DNA of 37,194 nucleotides, taken from positions 1-37,194 of the forward strand of contig JAHCJE010000014.1 of assembly GCA_026128865.1 (NCBI GenBank), read 5' to 3'. This DNA is from Phycisphaeraceae bacterium. GTDB lineage: Bacteria; Planctomycetota; Phycisphaerae; Phycisphaerales; UBA1924. Shown piece by piece: positions 23,824-32,012 of the stretch. The notes under the pieces are model-generated. The model was not told the DNA's origin. It searched no databases and worked only from the letters and a program-made list of their open reading frames with translations. A program made the position numbers and the translations under genes. How positions within the stretch are numbered: the first letter of the stretch is position 1; the number at the start of each line of letters is the position of its first letter.

Positions 23824-24891
23824 CTACCGCCCCGCCGACCTTTCCGCGTACCGAAGCACCCCCGCCGCGGCGGCGACCCGGACCCGCTCGTCCGGATCCC
23901 GGAGCAGGGCCTCCAGCCGGGCGGCGTTGTTCGGCCCGGTCGTCTCGCCGAAGACCACGGCCGCCTGGGCACGCACCAGCGGGCTGGGGTTGGAGGCGTA
24001 CTCCTCGGCGATGAACGAGCCGTCGGTCTGGCCCAGTTTCGCCAGCGCGCCCGCTGCCGCCAGACGCACCTCCGCCGGCATCTGGTTGCCCTGCTCGTCC
24101 CGATAGACCGCGAGGTTCCGCAGGTCGGGGATGGACGAGCGGTTGCCGACCTCCCCCAGGATCTGGGCTGCCAGTGCCGCCGTCTCCAGATGCTCGGGCC
24201 TCGACACGAACAGCGCGGCGTGCAGGGGGTGGAGTTGGTCGTCGTCGCCGAGTTTGAGCATCGCCTCCGCGACCTGGAGGCGCAGCAGGCGCACCTCTGC
24301 GTCGCCGGCCCGAGGCATCGGCCGAGCGGCGACCTCACGCAGCAACGGCAGCGCGGACGGGTCGCCCAACTCGCCGAGCGCCCAGACGGCGTGGGCTCGT
24401 ACCGAGGGTCGCGGATCGCCGAGGGCGAACGATGCCAGCGGCGTCGGGTCCGCCTCGCGCCCGAGACGCCGCATCGCAAAGATCGCCGAGGTCTGCACCC
24501 GAGGCGAGGGATCCGAGAGGAGCGGCTCGACCGCCGAGGCGAGACGCGACAGGCGCGCCTTCCCGACAGCCATCGCAGCAACCGCACGCACGCCTTCATT
24601 GGAATCGCGCAACCCAGCGGCAGCGATCGGTTCGAGGCGAGCGGGCGCTACGACCAGCGCCTCGATCACGTTCGCCCGTACCTGCGGGTCGACGTCCGAC
24701 GAATACTCGGTGAGGGTTGCGATCGCTCGCTCGCGCAACGCCGTAATCCGCACCGGATCGGCGGGGCGTTCGCCACGTGCAGCCGTCCGAGTCTGTGTCC
24801 CCGGCTTCTCGGCCTGCTCCGCGGACGAACCGCACCCTCCCGCGGCCAGAGCGGCGGCGAGCGTCATGGCGAGCGTGCATCGTGTGTTCAT
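23824..24891 (-). CDS. HEAT-repeat lipoprotein
   Basis: 355 residues from ATG 24891. A signal peptide with a relaxed lipobox, LAAGGC, has Cys20 as lipidated residue. From about residue 50 onward there are around eight HEAT/PBS-lyase-like repeats: DVDPQVRANVIEAL, DSNEGVRAVAAMAV, DPSPRVQTSAIFAM, DPRPSVRAHAVWAL, NPSPLVRAQAAVVF and DPDERVRVAAAAGV. It is likely an envelope-anchored protein-binding scaffold. It lies 108 nt downstream of lnt, the enzyme that would complete its lipidation, on the same strand. Confidence 0.87.
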   Translation of the reverse strand: MNTRCTLAMTLAAALAAGGCGSSAEQAEKPGTQTRTAARGERPADPVRITALRERAIATLTEYSSDVDPQVRANVIEALVVAPARLEPIAAAGLRDSNEGVRAVAAMAVGKARLSRLASAVEPLLSDPSPRVQTSAIFAMRRLGREADPTPLASFALGDPRPSVRAHAVWALGELGDPSALPLLREVAARPMPRAGDAEVRLLRLQVAEAMLKLGDDDQLHPLHAALFVSRPEHLETAALAAQILGEVGNRSSIPDLRNLAVYRDEQGNQMPAEVRLAAAGALAKLGQTDGSFIAEEYASNPSPLVRAQAAVVFGETTGPNNAARLEALLRDPDERVRVAAAAGVLRYAERSAGR

Positions 24892-24926
24892 GGGTGGGAG
24901 CCTCGTGAGTTGGGGCGAGCGATGCA

Positions 24927-24956
24927 ACCGCTCCCTCACGGTCGCGGCTCGTTGGG
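24927..24956. repeat. Interspersed PHGRGS-type repeat, intergenic copy
   Basis: About 30 bp beginning ACCGCTCCCTCACGGTCGCG, nearly identical to the minus-strand sequence inside lnt (26245-26280). It lies between lnt and the HEAT lipoprotein gene in the opposite orientation. Related sequences reading PHGRGS or PYGRGS are, as I recall, common in planctomycete genomes. Confidence 0.7.
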
Positions 24957-24999
24957 TCGAATACGCCGGTCGCGATCCGGGCGTTCGCCGGCCGATGGA

Positions 25000-26868
25000 T
25001 CATTGGTCGGCCGGGCGTGCCCCCGGACTGGCGAAGTTCCTGCCTCGACGGCCCCGAACCGCCGTCCACGCCAGCCCAGCGGCCAGCCCGGCAAGCGACG
25101 CCCACCCCGCCGCGTCGCCGATGCGGGCGTAAACCGTCCGCCCCTCCCCAAGCGCGACCGTGACAACGAGCACCCCTTCGGTGTTCGACGGCAGCACCGC
25201 CACCAGTCGTCCGCGGGCGTCGATCGCGCCAGAGATGCCGGTGTTGGCGCCGCGGACCATCGGCGTGCCCAGTTCGGCGCACCGCCACCGAGCGAGCCGC
25301 AGGTGCTCCGACCGCCCCGAGTCGGCCCTGCCGAACCAGCCCTCGTTTGTGAGTTGCACCATGAGGTCTGCCTGCCGCTTGCCGCCCGTGAAGACCAGGC
25401 GCCGGCAGACCCGCGCGACCGTCGCCTCGAAGCAGATCGGCGTCGCCGCCCGGACCTCGCCCCCCCCCGGCCGCGGCACGCGCAGCACGACCGGCGCGCG
25501 CCCCGGTGAAAGGTCGAAACTCATCCCGGACGCCCCGACGCCGATCCGCAGCATCGTCCGCTCCAGCCAGGGCCACGCCGAGATGTACGGCATGACCTCG
25601 CCGAACGGGGTCAGGTGCATCTTGTCGTAGCGCTGCGCCGTGACGCGCCCCTCGTGCAGGACGAACGCGCTGTTGTAGTGCCGCTGGTAACTCGGGTGCA
25701 CGCCGTTCGCGTCGGCCTCGATGCGCAGGCCATCGAAGCCGTCCGCGCCCACCAGCATCGGCACGCCGATGGCGTGCTGCCAGACAAGCAGCGTGTCGTA
25801 CGCCGCCATCGACGGCACCACCAGCCACTCGCCGCCGTCCACGGCCTGGTCGACGCGGGTCGGTTCCTCGTCGCCGTCCAGCCCGCGCCACATGATTCGC
25901 TCCCACGTCGGCGGGTCCGGGCGCGGCTCCTCGCGCCACACGATGCGGGCCGCTCGCTCCTCCTTGGCGTCCGCGTCGGCGAGCGTCTCGCCGGGGAACA
26001 TGGTCTCGGGCCAGACGATCAGGTCCGGCCGCACGCGGGCCGCCTCGACGGTCATGGCGATGAACGAGTCGAGGTCGGTCAGACGCTGGAGCGGGGGCCA
26101 TGTGCCGCGCACGCTCTGCGGCACGTTCGTCTGCACCACGGCAACGCGGTACTCCCCCACCCGCTCCGGCCCGCGCGCCAGCCCGCACCCGCTCCACAGC
26201 GCGATCGCAAGGACACTGATTGCGATCGTCAACGAGCCGCGACCCGTCAACGAGCCGCGACCGTAAGGGAGCCGTTCCGCGCTGCGTGTGCGCACCCCCG
26301 CCGCCCACGCGCCGACCGCGCACCCCACCATCGCCACCATCACCGACGCCCCGTACGCCCCAACGACCGACGCGACCGCCGGCCCGAAGGGCGCGTCGAG
26401 AAGCGGGTGGCCGACGAGGTACCACGGGTACCCGTGCCAGACGATCTCGCCGCGCAGGAACTCGACCCCCACCCACGCCACCGCCGCCCACACGCCGACG
26501 GCCCGCGGCCACGCCCTCGCGCCACGCCCAACCGCCCACACGAACGCCCACTGCTGCAACGAGAGGTACGCGATCAGCAGCGGGAAGCCTCCCGGAGCGA
26601 CGCCCGCGATCCACCGCTGCTCGAACATCCAAAAGGCCGACGCGCCCATCGCAGCCCAGAGTCCCGCCCGGCCCGGACGATCCGCCCGCAGCGCGACCCA
26701 GACCAGCGCCGCGGGCGCGAGCAGCGCGGCGGGCCAGAAGTCCACCGGCGCGAACGCCGCCACCATCAACGCCGCGTGCAGCAGCCCCAGCGCAAACGCC
26801 GTGCGCCGCCGAAGGGGGGAGGCGGCCGGCGGCCCATCCGACGGCTGGCTCGCTCGCGGGCGCGTCAC
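25000..26868 (-). CDS. lnt: Apolipoprotein N-acyltransferase
   Basis: 622 residues, longer than the usual 500-550. Start is GTG 26868, overlapping the accD stop (GTGA). Six or so membrane helices lie in the first 200 residues, then a nitrilase-like domain with catalytic Glu288 (VWPETMFP), Lys416 (YDKMHLTPFGE) and Cys479 (ICFEATV), and a last helix near the C-terminus. It transfers an acyl chain to the N-terminal Cys of lipoproteins at the inner membrane. The segment RLPYGRGSLTGRGSLT near residues 198-213 is encoded by an interspersed repeat copy that has entered the gene in frame. Part of the extra length is also a longer loop between Glu and Lys. Confidence 0.93.
   Translation of the reverse strand: MTRPRASQPSDGPPAASPLRRRTAFALGLLHAALMVAAFAPVDFWPAALLAPAALVWVALRADRPGRAGLWAAMGASAFWMFEQRWIAGVAPGGFPLLIAYLSLQQWAFVWAVGRGARAWPRAVGVWAAVAWVGVEFLRGEIVWHGYPWYLVGHPLLDAPFGPAVASVVGAYGASVMVAMVGCAVGAWAAGVRTRSAERLPYGRGSLTGRGSLTIAISVLAIALWSGCGLARGPERVGEYRVAVVQTNVPQSVRGTWPPLQRLTDLDSFIAMTVEAARVRPDLIVWPETMFPGETLADADAKEERAARIVWREEPRPDPPTWERIMWRGLDGDEEPTRVDQAVDGGEWLVVPSMAAYDTLLVWQHAIGVPMLVGADGFDGLRIEADANGVHPSYQRHYNSAFVLHEGRVTAQRYDKMHLTPFGEVMPYISAWPWLERTMLRIGVGASGMSFDLSPGRAPVVLRVPRPGGGEVRAATPICFEATVARVCRRLVFTGGKRQADLMVQLTNEGWFGRADSGRSEHLRLARWRCAELGTPMVRGANTGISGAIDARGRLVAVLPSNTEGVLVVTVALGEGRTVYARIGDAAGWASLAGLAAGLAWTAVRGRRGRNFASPGARPADQ
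26227..26280. repeat. Interspersed PYGRGS repeat inside lnt, with 18-bp tandem duplication
   Basis: On the lnt strand CGGCTCCCTTAC is followed by two exact copies of GGTCGCGGCTCGTTGACG (26262-26245 and 26244-26227). It is translated in frame as PYGRGSLTGRGSLT. It matches the intergenic copy at 24927-24956. Confidence 0.8.
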
Positions 26869-27707
26869 TTGCCTGCGTAGTCGATGATGCGGGCGATCTC
26901 GCTGCGCAGGTCGTGGCGCGACACCACGCGGTCGATGATGCCCGATTTGAGCAGGAACTCGCTGCGCTGGAAGCCCGGCGGCAACTCCTGGCGGATCGTC
27001 TGCTGGATCACGCGCGGGCCGGCGAAGCCGATCAGGGCGTTCGGTTCGGCGAGGATCACATCCCCCAGCATCGCGAACGACGCCGTCACGCCGCCCGTCG
27101 TCGGGTCCGTCAGCACGCTGATGAACAGCCCCCCTGCCCGATCAAGCCGCGCCAGCGCAGCGCTCGTCTTCGCCATCTGCATCAGCGACAGGCCCGACTC
27201 CTGCATCCGCGCCCCGCCCGAGCAACTCACGATCACCAGCGGCAGGTTCCGGTCCGTCGCCGTCTCGATCGACCGCGTCACGACCTCCCCCACCACGCTC
27301 CCCATCGACCCCATCATGAACGTCAGGTCCAGGCAGCACAGCATCGCCTGCCGGCCCTTCACGAACGCAACGCCCGCGAGCGCCGCGTCCGTCTGCCCGG
27401 TGCGCACCTGCTCCGAGAGCAGCCGCTCCGAGTAGGCCTTCAGGTCGCGGAACCCGAGCGGATCGCCCGGCGCGAGGTCGGTGAACATCGGCTGGAACGA
27501 GCCGGGGTCCGCCAGTTGCGAGACCCGCTCCGTCGCGCTGATCCGGAAGTGGTGCGAGCACTCGGGGCAGACGTGCAGGTTCGCCTCCATCTGCCGGCGA
27601 TAGACCATCTGCGCGCACCCGGGGCACCGCATCCACAGCCCCTCGGGGATCGCCGCACGCCGCTGCGGCCGAACGTCGCTCCAACTGCGGTTCGCCAGTT
27701 GTGTCAT
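26865..27707 (-). CDS. accD: Acetyl-CoA carboxylase carboxyltransferase subunit beta
   Basis: 280 residues from ATG 27707. A four-cysteine zinc ribbon (C28, C31, C47, C50: MRCPGC...HVCPEC) precedes the crotonase-like carboxyltransferase fold. Conserved IVSCSGGARMQESGLSLMQM and VLTDPTTGGVTASFAMLGD form the acetyl-CoA pocket. It catalyses transfer of CO2 from carboxybiotin to acetyl-CoA for fatty-acid synthesis, with an alpha subunit encoded elsewhere. It is coupled to lnt by a 4-nt overlap, linking acyl supply with lipoprotein acylation, and lies 46 nt downstream of the histidine-phosphatase-like gene. Confidence 0.96.
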   Translation of the reverse strand: MTQLANRSWSDVRPQRRAAIPEGLWMRCPGCAQMVYRRQMEANLHVCPECSHHFRISATERVSQLADPGSFQPMFTDLAPGDPLGFRDLKAYSERLLSEQVRTGQTDAALAGVAFVKGRQAMLCCLDLTFMMGSMGSVVGEVVTRSIETATDRNLPLVIVSCSGGARMQESGLSLMQMAKTSAALARLDRAGGLFISVLTDPTTGGVTASFAMLGDVILAEPNALIGFAGPRVIQQTIRQELPPGFQRSEFLLKSGIIDRVVSRHDLRSEIARIIDYAGK

Positions 27708-27753
27708 GGCCCTGCTTCCTTCCCGCTGCGCGTGCGACGAGCGGGCCGTCGTG

Positions 27754-28368
27754 TCAACTCTCAGCGCGGGCACGCTCGCCGCCCGCCTTCAGTTCATCCC
27801 GGCGCGCCGAGTGCCACTCGACCGCCGGTGCTTCGTCCACCATCGCCCACAGACGCGAGGCCGGCACCTTCAGCAGCGTGCCGCGCACCAGCGCGTGCGC
27901 CATCGGACGCAGCACCACGCCCGCCGCCCCCTTCGACTTCGCCAGCCCGCGCGACAACGCCCCGATGATGCGCTCCTCGGCCTCCGCCAGCGACTCGCCC
28001 TCCGGGGGCGTCACGCTCGCCGCGTCGTCCTTCCATTGGCGGTACGAAGTCGGGTATTTCTCCTCGACCTCGCTCGCCAGCATCCCTTCCCACAGGCCAA
28101 GCCCAACCTCCGCCAGATCGTCGAGTTCTCGGACCTTCGCCCCGGTCCGATCCGCCAGGGCCTTCGCCGTTGCGACGCTCGCCTCATCCGGCCCGCAAAG
28201 CACCAGCGAAACCGCCTCCCCCTCCACGCCGGCCACGGATTCCTTCACCGCCTGCCGACCCTCCGCAGAGAGCGGCAGATCGCAGGTGCCGCACAGCCGA
28301 CCCGCGGCCTCCCATTCGGTGGCACCGGTCCGGACGAGCAACAGCCTGATGTCGGTGGATTTGGCCAT
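27754..28368 (-). CDS. Histidine phosphatase (phosphoglycerate mutase) superfamily protein, probably inactive
   Basis: 204 residues from ATG 28368. The N-terminus LLLVRTGATEWEAAGRLCG aligns with the family LxLVRHGxTxWNxxGRxQG motif, but the phospho-accepting His is Thr14. The SxxxRAxxTA motif is CGPDEASVATA, without the Arg. GLGLWEGM keeps the downstream Glu-containing motif. Near 151-163, VVLRPMAHALVRG replaces the second-His motif; His158 may or may not occupy the right place. Fold assignment is good, but catalysis by the standard mechanism is not expected. It is located between rpe and accD on the same strand. It could be a regulatory or structural pseudoenzyme. Confidence 0.82.
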   Translation of the reverse strand: MAKSTDIRLLLVRTGATEWEAAGRLCGTCDLPLSAEGRQAVKESVAGVEGEAVSLVLCGPDEASVATAKALADRTGAKVRELDDLAEVGLGLWEGMLASEVEEKYPTSYRQWKDDAASVTPPEGESLAEAEERIIGALSRGLAKSKGAAGVVLRPMAHALVRGTLLKVPASRLWAMVDEAPAVEWHSARRDELKAGGERARAES

Positions 28369-28541
28369 ATGCCCGCGTCGTGCCCCGGCGGCATATCCCG
28401 GCCGCTGCTCCGCCCCCGCAACGCACCGGCACTGCCGGGTCCGGGGTTCGAGGCCGCTGAGTGTAGCATCGGCACCTCGCGCCGGTTGACCACCAACAAT
28501 CGCTCCGGTGTTTCCATTGGACTCCGGCCGCACGCCGTTCC

Positions 28542-29228
28542 TCATCGCGCGCCGCGCATTGCATCGATCACCGACCCGCGCTTGGCCTCCGGCACGCCGA
28601 ACACCGCCGACGCGGCGACCAGCACGTCGCAGCCGGCCCCTCGCACCTCCGCCGCGTTGCCCGGTCCGATCCCACCGTCCATCTCCAGCCTCTGCTCCGG
28701 CCGCAGGCGGGCCGAGATCGCCCGCGTCTTCTCCAGCACCCCGCCGATGAACGCCTGGCCGCTGAAGCCGGGGTTCACGCTCATCACCAGCACGAGGTCG
28801 AACGCCCCCACCTCCGGCAGCACCGCCTCAGCCGAGGTCGGCGGGTTGATCGCCACGCCCACCGTCACGCCGAGAGAGCGCACACGCTCCGCCAGCCGAA
28901 CGCACGCCGCCAGCCCGATCGCCTCGACGTGGTACGTCAGGTGGTCCGCGCCCGCATCGACGAACGGCCCGACGAACCGCTCCGGCTCCGCCACCATCAG
29001 GTGAACGTCGAGAAACACGCCCGGCAGCGCACGCCGAAGCGACGCGCACAACGCCGGCCCCATCGTCAGGTTCGGCACGAAGTGCCCGTCCATCACGTCC
29101 AGGTGCAGCAGGTCCGCACCCGACGCGAGCACGCCACGGCACTCCTCCCCCATCCGCGCGAAGTCCGCCGACAGGATCGACGGGGCGATCAGCGGCAAGC
29201 GCGGCGGTTGCGTGAACAGGTCGGCCAC
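28542..29228 (-). CDS. rpe: Ribulose-phosphate 3-epimerase
   Basis: 228 residues from GTG 29228. This start gives the family length and begins just before LIAPSILSADFARM; an in-frame ATG at 29285 would add 19 residues and overlap the divergent neighbour. LHLDVMDGHFVPNLTMGP holds the catalytic Asp and metal-binding His, and HLMVAEPE, MSVNPGFSGQAF and EMDGGIGPGN complete the TIM-barrel active site. It interconverts ribulose 5-phosphate and xylulose 5-phosphate in the pentose phosphate pathway, which also feeds the deoxyxylulose 5-phosphate used by pdxJ. 173 bp separate it from the next gene on the strand. Confidence 0.95.
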   Translation of the reverse strand: MADLFTQPPRLPLIAPSILSADFARMGEECRGVLASGADLLHLDVMDGHFVPNLTMGPALCASLRRALPGVFLDVHLMVAEPERFVGPFVDAGADHLTYHVEAIGLAACVRLAERVRSLGVTVGVAINPPTSAEAVLPEVGAFDLVLVMSVNPGFSGQAFIGGVLEKTRAISARLRPEQRLEMDGGIGPGNAAEVRGAGCDVLVAASAVFGVPEAKRGSVIDAMRGAR

Positions 29229-29283
29229 GGGCAACTCTACCCGCCACGGCTCGCGCAGCGTGCCGGCGAGGTACTCTCCGGTC

Positions 29284-30150
29284 ATGATTCGCGCACTCGT
29301 CATCCTGATTGCGTTCGGGGTCGTCGTTTCGGCCGCAGCGGGGCAGCCCGCGATGGAACTCGCGCTGCTCACGTTCAACATCCGCTACGGCACCGCGCCG
29401 GACGGGGCGAACGCCTGGGCGAATCGGGCCGACTTCGTGGCGGAGGTGATCCGCGAGGCGGGCGCGGACGTGGTCGGCCTGCAGGAGGCGCTGCGCGGGC
29501 AACTGGACCACCTGGCCGCTGCGCTGCCGCGGTACGCGGAGGTCGGCGTGGGGCGCGACGACGGGCGCACGCGCGGCGAGCACGCGACGATCCTCTACGA
29601 CCGCGCCCGCTTCGCCGTCGATGAGTCGGGGACGTTCTGGCTGTCGGAGACGCCGGAGACGCCCGGCTCGATGCACTGGGGCAACCGCATCACGCGCATC
29701 TGCACGTGGGCGCGGCTGGTGGACAAGGCGACGGGGCGGGCGGTGTACGTCTACAACGTGCACCTGGACCACGAGTCGCAGGCGTCGCGCGAGCGGAGCG
29801 TGCGGCTGATCGCGGAGCGCATCGGCGCGCGCACGCACGCGGACCCGGTCGTCGTGATGGGGGACTTCAACGCGGGCGAGGGCAACCCGGCGGTCCTGTT
29901 CCTCACCGGTCGTGCGGGCGTCCCGCCTATGCCGATGCTCAAAGACTCCTTCCGCGCGCTGCACCCCGACGAGACCGAGGTCGGCACGTTCAACGCCTTC
30001 CGCCTCGGGAACACGGGGGGGGCGAAGATCGACCATGTTTTCGTGCCCGCGGACGCCGAGGTGCTCGATGCCGCGATTGTCCGCACGGAGCGCGAGGGCC
30101 GGTATGCCTCGGACCACTTCCCGGTCTCCGCTCGCATTCGACTGCCGTAG
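29284..30150 (+). CDS. Secreted endonuclease/exonuclease/phosphatase (EEP) family protein
   Basis: 288 residues from ATG 29284. A signal peptide covers about residues 1-20 (MIRALVILIAFGVVVSAAAG). The EEP fold motifs are in order: LTFNIRYG (Asn), VVGLQEAL (metal Glu), VYNVHLDH (His), VVMGDFNAG (Asp, Asn), KIDHVFV and the final ASDHFPVSA (Asp-His). All catalytic residues are present, so an active Mg-dependent phosphodiesterase or phosphatase is expected outside the cytoplasm; the substrate could be DNA, a sugar phosphate or a lipid head group. No good Shine-Dalgarno; TACTCT lies 6 nt upstream of the ATG. Confidence 0.9.
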   Translation: MIRALVILIAFGVVVSAAAGQPAMELALLTFNIRYGTAPDGANAWANRADFVAEVIREAGADVVGLQEALRGQLDHLAAALPRYAEVGVGRDDGRTRGEHATILYDRARFAVDESGTFWLSETPETPGSMHWGNRITRICTWARLVDKATGRAVYVYNVHLDHESQASRERSVRLIAERIGARTHADPVVVMGDFNAGEGNPAVLFLTGRAGVPPMPMLKDSFRALHPDETEVGTFNAFRLGNTGGAKIDHVFVPADAEVLDAAIVRTEREGRYASDHFPVSARIRLP

Positions 30151-30214
30151 TTCGCGGCTCGCTTCGGTTCGTACTCTCCGTACCCCTGCCGAGCCTCTGT
30201 ATCATCCGCTCATC

Positions 30215-31960
30215 ATGCGAGTTGTGCGCTTCGTCGTCGCGGTTATCCTGACACTCGCGCCGTCCCTCTGCCGTGCCCAGCCGCACGCCGCGCGGTTCCC
30301 GCACGGCGCGGTTGCGGCGGACCATCCGGTCGCGTCGGAGGCGGGGGCGGCGATGCTGCGTGCGGGCGGGAACGCCGTGGATGCCGCAGTCGCGGCCTCG
30401 TTCGCGCTCTCGGTGGTGCGGCCGCAGTCGTGCGGCGTGGGCGGGGGCGGGTTCATGGTGGTTTATCTGCCGGACGACCCGGTGCGCGGGCGGGTGGTGA
30501 CGGCGATCAACTACCGCGAGACCGCGCCGGCCGCGGCTACGCCCGACATGTTCGTGCGAGCGGGCGACGAGCACGCCAGCACGCGCACGGGGCTGGCGGT
30601 CGCGGTGCCGGGGACGGTGGCGGGGCTGCTGCACGCGCTGGAGCGGTACGGGACGATGGAGCGTGCGGCGGTGCTGGCGCCGGCGATCGCGGCGGCGCGG
30701 GACGGGTTCACGGCCGACGGGGCGTACGCGGCCGCGGCGCGCGAGGCCGCGCGGAGCATGAGCGACGAGGAGAAGCGGCGGAGTTCGTTTCTGTGGCGGA
30801 CGCTGCTGCGCGAGGGCGAGGTCCGGGCGGGCGACCGAATCGTCAACGAGCCGCAGGCGCGGCTGCTGGAGGCGATCGCCGAGCGCGGGGCGGCGGCGTT
30901 CTACGACGCGCCGGATGTCCCCGGTGCGGTCGCGGCGGCGGGAGGCATCATCACGCCCGAAGACATGCTGGGCTATGCGCCGGTCGAGGTGTCGCCACTC
31001 GGGTTCGAGTTCGCGGGGCGCAGGTTTCTGGCTATGCCGCCGCCGTCGTCGGGCGGGCTGGCGATGGCGCAGACGCTTCTGACATTGGAGCGGCTTGCGG
31101 GGCCGATGGGTGTGCCGCGCGTGCCGGAGGGCGACTTCGCGCACCTGCTGGTCGAATCGTTCAAGCACGCCTTCGCGGACCGGGCCGAGTGGCTGGGCGA
31201 TCCGACGTTCGTCGGCGTGCCGGTGGAGCGGCTGCTCTCGGCGGCGTATCTGGACTCCAGGGCGGGGGCGATCGACCGAGAGCGCACGCGCCCGCCGCAC
31301 GCCTACGGCACGCGCGAGGCGGCGGGCGACGCCCCCCCCTCGCCGCCGCCGGACGACGCGGGCACGAGCCACCTGTGCGCGGTGGACCAGTGGGGCGGGG
31401 CGGTGGCGTGCACGGAGACGATCAACCTGTCGTTCGGCTCGCGGATCACGGTCGAGGCGTGGGGCATCTGCCTGAACAACGAGATGGACGACTTCACGTC
31501 CCGCCCGGGCGAGCCGAACGCCTTCGGGCTGCGGCAGTCGGCCCGCAACGCGCCCGCGCCGGGCAAGCGGCCGCTGAGCAGCATGAGCCCGACGATCGTG
31601 CTGGACGCGGAGGGGGGGGTGGTGGCGGTGGCGGGCGCGGCGGGCGGGCCGCGGATCATCACGGCCACGGCGCAGTGCCTGCTGAACGCGCTGGTGCACG
31701 GCATGGACGCGGGCGAGGCGGTGGACGCGCCGCGTCTGCACCACCAGTGGGCGCCCGACCGCGTGCTCTACGAGGCGGGCCGCGCGGGCGCGGCGGATGC
31801 GCAGGCCGGGCGCGATGGGCTGATCGCCTCGCTGGCGGCGCGCGGGCACGAGGTCGAGCGGACGGGGGGGATCGGCGTGGCGCAACTCATCGTGCGCGTG
31901 CCGACGGGCTGGGACGCGGCGTGCGACCCGCGCCAGGGAGGCCGCCCGGCGGGGCATTGA
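30215..31960 (+). CDS. ggt: Gamma-glutamyltransferase / glutathione hydrolase
   Basis: 581 residues from ATG 30215, giving a signal peptide (MRVVRFVVAVILTLAPSLCRA). AAASFALSVVRPQSCGVGGGGFMV is the conserved N-terminal loop. The autocleavage nucleophile is Thr384 in DAGTSHLCAVD, and NNEMDDF and SSMSPTIV complete the glutamate pocket. It is an Ntn hydrolase that self-cleaves into two subunits and removes gamma-glutamyl groups from glutathione or other peptides in the periplasm. TATCAT lies 9 nt upstream of the ATG and there is no Shine-Dalgarno. The longer open frame upstream overlaps the EEP gene and is rejected. Confidence 0.94.
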   Translation: MRVVRFVVAVILTLAPSLCRAQPHAARFPHGAVAADHPVASEAGAAMLRAGGNAVDAAVAASFALSVVRPQSCGVGGGGFMVVYLPDDPVRGRVVTAINYRETAPAAATPDMFVRAGDEHASTRTGLAVAVPGTVAGLLHALERYGTMERAAVLAPAIAAARDGFTADGAYAAAAREAARSMSDEEKRRSSFLWRTLLREGEVRAGDRIVNEPQARLLEAIAERGAAAFYDAPDVPGAVAAAGGIITPEDMLGYAPVEVSPLGFEFAGRRFLAMPPPSSGGLAMAQTLLTLERLAGPMGVPRVPEGDFAHLLVESFKHAFADRAEWLGDPTFVGVPVERLLSAAYLDSRAGAIDRERTRPPHAYGTREAAGDAPPSPPPDDAGTSHLCAVDQWGGAVACTETINLSFGSRITVEAWGICLNNEMDDFTSRPGEPNAFGLRQSARNAPAPGKRPLSSMSPTIVLDAEGGVVAVAGAAGGPRIITATAQCLLNALVHGMDAGEAVDAPRLHHQWAPDRVLYEAGRAGAADAQAGRDGLIASLAARGHEVERTGGIGVAQLIVRVPTGWDAACDPRQGGRPAGH

Positions 31961-32012
31961 TCGGGAGACTCCGTGGCCCGATGTCCGATTCTTGCTTTGC
32001 TACCCTCCTCCC

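Noticed and set aside
28542-29285. ATG 29285 as the rpe start
   Set aside because: It would overlap the divergent EEP gene start, and the added residues do not match the family; GTG 29228 gives the usual length.
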